Positions 7,428-14,300 of a stretch of 23,367 nucleotides of DNA are shown one piece after another. Source of the stretch: DATBRG01 sp036560445 (GTDB taxonomy: Bacteria > Pseudomonadota > Gammaproteobacteria > Burkholderiales > Methylophilaceae); assembly GCA_036560445.1 (NCBI GenBank), contig DATBRG010000014.1, positions 1-23,367 of the forward strand, given 5' to 3'. Under the pieces are notes generated by a model. It did not search any database. It was given only the letters and a program-made list of their open reading frames with translations, and was not told where the DNA came from. Each line of letters opens with the position of its first letter. Within the stretch, counting starts at the first letter, position 1. The translations under genes were made by a program, and so were the position numbers.

Positions 7428-8273
7428 ATGCTGAGCTATCGTCATGCCTTTCACGCCGGCAATCATGCCGACGTGCTCAAACACTTTTTGCTGGTGCAAG
7501 TGCTGCAACATGCCACGCAAAAAGATAAGCCACTATGGTATGTAGATACCCATGCCGGGGCCGGCATGTACTCATTGGATAAAGGTTACGCCACGCAGAA
7601 TGCTGAATTCGATAGCGGCATCATGCGGCTCTGGAATGCACATAATCTTCCTGCCCCACTGGCTGACTATGTGTCAGTTGTAAAGCAACTGAACCCCGAT
7701 GGCCAACTACGGCACTACCCCGGCTCACCCGCAATTGCGCAAAAGCTGTTGCGCAAGGATGACCGCATGCGCCTGTTCGAGCTGCATCCTCATGACAGCA
7801 AACTGCTCAGGCAGTCTTTTAGAAGCGCGGGGCGTAATATCATGATAGATGCCGAAGATGGCTTTAGCTCCATCAAAGCCCTGCTACCGCCACCATCTCG
7901 CCGTGCAGTTGTGCTTATTGATCCACCATATGAGGATAAACAGGATTACCGACGAGTAGTTGATTCACTGCAGGATAGCCTGCAACGCTTTGCCACCGGA
8001 TGCTATATGCTCTGGTACCCTTTGTTGCAACGGCCGGAGCCGCAGCAAATGCTGGAAAGGCTCAGGAAACTGGAGCCCGCCAGCTGGCTGAATGTGTGTT
8101 TGACAGTAGAAAACCCTTCGATAGACGGCTTCGGTATGTTCGGCAGTGGGCTGTTCATCATCAACCCACCATGGATATTACCCGCGATTCTGGCTGAAGT
8201 GATACCAGAGCTGGTCAAGCTGCTGGCCCATGACAATAGTGCAAGCTTTACCTTGGATAGTCATATTCCATAA
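7428..8273 (+). CDS. rlmJ: 23S rRNA (adenine-2030-N6)-methyltransferase
   Basis: A 281-residue RlmJ (formerly YhiR/DUF519), the same length as the E. coli enzyme. It methylates N6 of A2030 in 23S rRNA with S-adenosylmethionine. The N-terminus LSYRHAFHAGNHADVLKH is the family hallmark. VDTHAGAGMY (39-48) is the SAM-binding motif I. IDPPYED (164-170) holds the catalytic DPPY, with Asp165. The ATG directly abuts the sodC stop (TAA-ATG), so translation is probably coupled to it, with no separate ribosome site visible. The giant glycosyltransferase gene follows after 33 bases without a terminator. Confidence 0.95.
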   Translation: MLSYRHAFHAGNHADVLKHFLLVQVLQHATQKDKPLWYVDTHAGAGMYSLDKGYATQNAEFDSGIMRLWNAHNLPAPLADYVSVVKQLNPDGQLRHYPGSPAIAQKLLRKDDRMRLFELHPHDSKLLRQSFRSAGRNIMIDAEDGFSSIKALLPPPSRRAVVLIDPPYEDKQDYRRVVDSLQDSLQRFATGCYMLWYPLLQRPEPQQMLERLRKLEPASWLNVCLTVENPSIDGFGMFGSGLFIINPPWILPAILAEVIPELVKLLAHDNSASFTLDSHIP

Positions 8274-8306
8274 ACACTTGCTCCTTTTAGAACCGTTACC
8301 CAGACG

Positions 8307-11300
8307 ATGACACCGCCTAAGAAAAAATCAGGAAAATCCGCCGCCTCACAAGCTGCAACTGAGCTATCTGCAGAGCAAGTCAGCGCCGTCATAGCATTAT
8401 TCAATAATGCCGACTGGCTTGGCTTGGAGTCTGCCTCAAGGCAGCTGATAAAGGCTTGGCCAGAGCATGGGTTTGGCTGGAAGACTCTCGGGGTCAGCCT
8501 GAAAATGCTGAAAAAAGACTCTGAAGCAATGCAGGCCATGCACAAGGCGGTGGAGCTCATGCCCGACGATGCCGACACGCATAACAACCTGGCTTCGGCT
8601 TTGAGCGAGGATGGTAAGTTTGCAGATGCCATTCCACTCTTGCGCCAATCTCTTAAACGCAGACCCCACCACCCGGAGACACTCACCAGCCTGGCCATGT
8701 GTATGGCTGCTACCAGCGAGCTGGATGAGGCCATTGCACTCTATCGTGAAGCTATTGCACTGAAAACAGGTAACGCTGAAACGCATTACCATCTGGCTCA
8801 TGCGCTACTAACAAAGGAAGATGCCAAAGCGGCCATTGAGCATTTCACGACTGCCCTGGCAATCAGGCCGGATTACCCTGCGGCACTGCTCGGGCTGGGC
8901 AATGCGCACTATTTTCAGCTTGAGTTTGATCAAGCCGTCGACAGCTACCAAAAAGCCATTGCCACCCGTCCAGACTATGCCGATGCCTATCACAATCTGG
9001 CGCTCGCTTTCACCGCCAAGCATGACCACCATGCCGCAATCGAGCAATATTGCAAAGCGCTGGCGCTCAAACCTGACTATGCTGCTGCCGAAGTTGCCCT
9101 GGCAGGTGCCCTGCTAAAAACCGGGCAGTTGCTTGAAGGCTGGCGTCACTACGAAAAACGCTGGGATGCATTCCAGAACTCGTATGAAGGCACTCTGCCT
9201 CGCCCTCAGACCGCACTGCCGCAATGGCGCGGCGAGGCTGTAGCCCAAGATGCAGGCATCCTGCTATTTTGTGAGCAGGGCATTGGGGATAGCCTGCAAT
9301 TCGCGCGCTACCTGCCTATGTTGGCTGAACGATTCAACCGTATTACCCTGATCTGCCAGCCTGAAATACTAGCTTTGCTGCGAGAATCTTTCAGTAGATA
9401 TGGCATCGATGTCAGCGACACCATTCCGCAAGACCAGTCGGCGTGGCAGTGGCATTGCACCACGTTGTCGTTGCCATTTGCCTTTGGAACAACGCTGGAC
9501 AACCTACCAGCCAGCATTCCTTATCTGAAGGCGGCTACTGGCCGGGTAGATTACTGGCGGCAAAGACTGAAGAGTTCTACAGCCGCTGGCAAACCTCTGG
9601 TCGGGCTAGTGTGGGCTGGCGGCAATCAACTCAAGGCCGACAGCAAGCGTAGCATCGAACCTTCGAAGCTCAACGCGTTGGTGAGTAACTCGAGTGTGAA
9701 CTGGCTGAGCCTGCAAAAAGCTGACCTTACAGAGAAAACCGGTAACCCTTTCAAGAACGGCAATCTCACCGACTTGATGAATGAAATCCAGGACTTTGCC
9801 GACACTGCCGCACTGATTGAAAATCTGGACCTGGTCATCAGCGTAGATACTGCCGTGGCTCACCTGGCAGGCGCATTAGGCAAACCGGTCTGGTTGCTCA
9901 ACCGCTTTGATGGTGACTGGCGCTGGATGCTGGAACGCGAGGATAGCCCCTGGTACCCCAGCATGCGGCTTTTTAACCAGCATACAGAAGGCGATTGGGA
10001 TGAAGTCATCGCCAGGGTGACCAGCGCTCTGGATAGCTGGCTGGGGATTCCCGTGCTAACCGATGGCCCAAGTGCCAATGAAGTAAATCACATCGTCAAC
10101 TTGTTCAAAGCTGGTGAATGGGAAACCCTGGAAGCTGCTTCAAGTAAGCTGTGCTCGAAATGGCCGGAAAATGGCTTCGCCTGGAAATCCCTGGGCGTAA
10201 GCCTGAAGATGCAGCACAAGAATGTGGAAGCCTTGGCAGCCATGAAAAAGGCTGTCGAGCTGATCCCGCAAGATTTTGATGTGCATAACAACCTGGCCGC
10301 GGCACTGCGCGAGCAAGGTGATGCCGAGGCCGCCATTGAGCACCTGCGCAAGGCCCTGGCTATCCAGCCGGAATACCCAGATGCGCTAAACAGTTTGGGG
10401 ATTTCCTTAGGTCTGCGTGGCGAAATAGATGAAGCCATCGCACTTTATCGCCGCACAATCGCAATCAAGCCTGACTTCCATGAGGCCTACTTCAACCTGG
10501 CAAACATTCTCAGGGACAGTGGAAATATCGATGAAGCGCTCTCACTTTACGACAAAGCATTAAAGCTCAAGCCAGACTTTGCCGCAGTTTATAACGGCAT
10601 GGGCATTACGATGATGCTAGCGAACAAGCCAGATGAGGCATTAAAGCAATTCCAGAGAGCACTGGATATTACCCCCACTCTACCTGAAGCGATAAATGGC
10701 ATGGGCAATGCCCTGCGCGCGTTGGGTGAGGTTGACAAAGCCATAGGCTACTATCAAAAAGCCCTGGATATTTACCCTGATTTCCACGATGTTTATCACA
10801 ATATTGCCATCGCCTACACGGAAAAGAATGAGCTCGACAGGGCAATTACCTACTACACAAAAGCGCTGGAGCTAAAACCGGATTACGCCTCTGCTGCAAC
10901 CGGCCTGGGTATGGTGATGCTGAGCAAAGGCGACTTGCGGCAAGGCTGGCAATACTACGAAAAACGCTGGGACGGTTTTCTACAAGCTGTTCGAGGTACC
11001 TTGCAGCGGCCCAAGACTAACCTGCCGCAATGGCACGGCGAGAAGCCAGGCAAGAATGCAAGCCTGCTATTGTTTTGTGAGCAGGGTTTGGGGGATAGCC
11101 TGCAATTCATCCGCTACCTACCATTACTTGCAGAGCGATTCAGTAAGGTCACCGTAGTTTGCCCTGACATACTCATCAATATCCTGCGGCATTCTTTTCA
11201 GATAAAGAACGTAGAAATCATTGACTACTTCCCGGACGATCATGCGCCCTGGCAATGGCACTGCACCACACTCTCCGTACCGCTCGCATTTGGCACCTCA

Positions 11301-14300
11301 CTAGAGAATATCCCGAACGCCGTACCTTATCTGAAAGCCCCGGATAACCTGGTGCGCTACTGGGAAAATCGTCTGGCGCACATCAAAAGCAACGGTAAAC
11401 CATGCATAGGGCTAGTCTGGTCTGGCAACCCCTACAATACCAATATCAGGTTACGCAACATGTGCTTCAGCCATGTAGCCCCTTTACTCGAGCTGGAACA
11501 ATTTAACTGGATTTGCCTGCAAAAAGACAAGGCTGAGGCTGATACCACCCATGAGCGATTAGTGAACTGGATGGATGAAATTGTCGATTTCGCTGACAGC
11601 GCCGCGCTTATCGAGAACCTGGACCTGGTCATCAGCGTTGACACCTCTGTTGTCCACCTGACAGGAGGGCTGGGTAAGCCGGTGTGGATGATCAACCGCT
11701 TTTCTGGCGACTGGCGCTGGCTTATTGGGCGGGAAGATAGCCCCTGGTATCCGACCATGAGGATTTTCACACAGAAATCCAGGGCTGACTGGGATGAAGT
11801 CATCGCCCGTGTAGTCGCCGATTTAGTAGCGAAGCATGATGTGCCGGAATCATTCCATCACCGGGGCAAGAAAACGGCTCATAAACAGAAGGCAACAACC
11901 CAGCCAGTAGTCGCCAGTAGCCCCATGGGGAAAGAGATCAGCAGTATTTTGGCTTTATTCAATACTTCTGACTGGCCCACGCTAGAGCAAGAAGCGGCCA
12001 GATTGACTGAGCGTTACCCTGATGACGGCTTCGGCTTCAACTCCCTAGGCATCGCCCTGAAGATGCAGCGAAAACATGAGCAGGCCCTTCCTGTGCTAAG
12101 AAGGGCCGCCGAACTCTTACCAGACGATTTTGAAGTACATAACAACCTGGCTAATGCACTCAATGACCAACATCCGGAAGAAGCCATCCAGCATTACGAG
12201 ATAGCGCTCAAAATCAAGCCGGACTACGTTGAAGCCATGTATAACCTGGGCATTACCCTGCGCGACTCCGGCCATCTGCAAGAGGCCATATCACTCTTCA
12301 GGCAGGCGCTCGTTATCAGGCCAGATTACGCACAAGTACATCACAATCTTGGTATCGCGCTGGATGCTTGTAAGCAGTACGAAGAATCTATCGGATGCTA
12401 TCAAAAAGCTCTCGCCATCAAGCCCAGTTACCTCGAAGCTTTACATAATCTTGGCCATGCCCTTTACCAGCTGGGGAGGTTTGAAGAAGCCCTGCTCTAC
12501 TATAATAAAGCGCTGGAAATCATGCCCGATTTTACCGAGGCAAGATGGAACCGTAGCTTGATAATATTGAGTCTTGGCCAGTTCGAACAGGGTTGGCCTG
12601 ATTATGATCTGCGTTTCAAACGCAAAAAATCTGGCAAATTACTCTCCCCCGTCTATCCACAATGGTTAGGCAAGGAGTCGGTGGTCGGTAAAAAACTGTT
12701 AATCCAGTTCGAACAAGGTTTCGGCGATGCTTTCCAGATGCTGCGCTATGTCACATTGCTTGAACGGCAAGGTGCGACTTGCTGGATACAAGCGCCGAAA
12801 AATATGCAAAGCCTGCTGTCTCGCAGCTTTGGCAAAACAACAGTAGTTGATAAAGACGAATATCCCGCCGGGCTTGATTACCGCATTCCGATCATGAGCC
12901 TGCCATTGGCATTAAAAACATGGTCTGAGGCTGCTATCCCGAAACAAATGCCTTACCTGCTGGCCGATAATAGTAAAGTCGCTATCTGGCAGAAAAAACT
13001 GGCAGGCAATTATTCGAAAAATGTAGGGTTGGTCTGGCGTGGCAACCCGGAACATCAGAATGACAACAATCGCTCAATAGAGCTTGCCGATCTTCTACTG
13101 GCTATTGAGCCATATACCTCAATCCAGTTCGTGAGCCTGCAGAAAGATATCACTGCCGCTGAACTGGCTTTGCTGCGGGGCCGCGATAACCTGCGAGTGC
13201 TGGATGCTGACTTAAAGAACTTTGACGAAACCGCGGCTGTCGTCGCTAATCTTGACCTGGTTATTTCGGTGGATACTGCACCCGCCCATCTAGCCGGCGC
13301 CATGGGCAAGCCCACTTGGCTGCTGCTGCCGTTCCGTGCTGATTGGCGCTGGATGCTGGGGCGTGAGGATAGCCCTTGGTACCCGACTATGCGGTTATTC
13401 AGGCAACAGACCATCGCAGATTGGACAACAGTCTTGACCGGCGTAAGTAATACGTTACAGGCATGGCTAAATCATGAACCATTGACCCATCCATCTTTAC
13501 CGGTTGCTGTTCCTTACCAAGAGACTGTAGAGCAGTTACTCCAGCTATTCAGTTACGGTGAGGCACAAACTTTGGTACAAGTATCCCTGATTGCAAGTAG
13601 CCAATACCCGCATGATCCATTTGCGACAAACATGCTGGCTATCTCAAGGGCTTTAAACAGCGAACAAGTAACAGCTTTTGAATTAATGCCAGTGACTAAA
13701 GAATTATCTTTACCGCCAAGGCTGCTGCGTGAGGTGAGAGCAGTCGAAGAGGCTATGATGAATTTCGCGAGCTGCATCAACGAACAAGGCGACTTTGCCG
13801 AGGCTTTGCACCGGTTGGCTGCAACCCTGTTGATCAAGAACTGCAACGATGCCGCTATCCATTATTACCTCAGGGTTGTTGCCCTTCGCCCAGCATTTAT
13901 TGATGGATGGCTCAACCTAGGGACGGCTTATCTCAGGAAAGGCGAGCCTGATCACGCGCTTAAGAATTATCAACAAGCCCTGAAGCTAAGGCCAAATGAT
14001 GCCTATGCACTCAACGGTATTGGTGCTGCACTTAAGGATTTGAACCGGCTGACAGAAGCCCTAGAATACTTCCGCATGTCTATGGACGCAGACCCGAAGT
14101 TTGCGGCCGCGGAAACCGGCCTGGGCCTCACATTATTGATGCTGGGCCAATTACGTGAGGGTTGGCAGCATTATGAAACTCGCTGGCAAGGCTTGAATAT
14201 AGGAATACAAGGCGATATCAAGCGCCCCAGAACATCGCTACCTCAATGGAAAGGCGAAACAGTAGCCGCAGATGCAAAGCTACTGATATTTTGTGAACAG

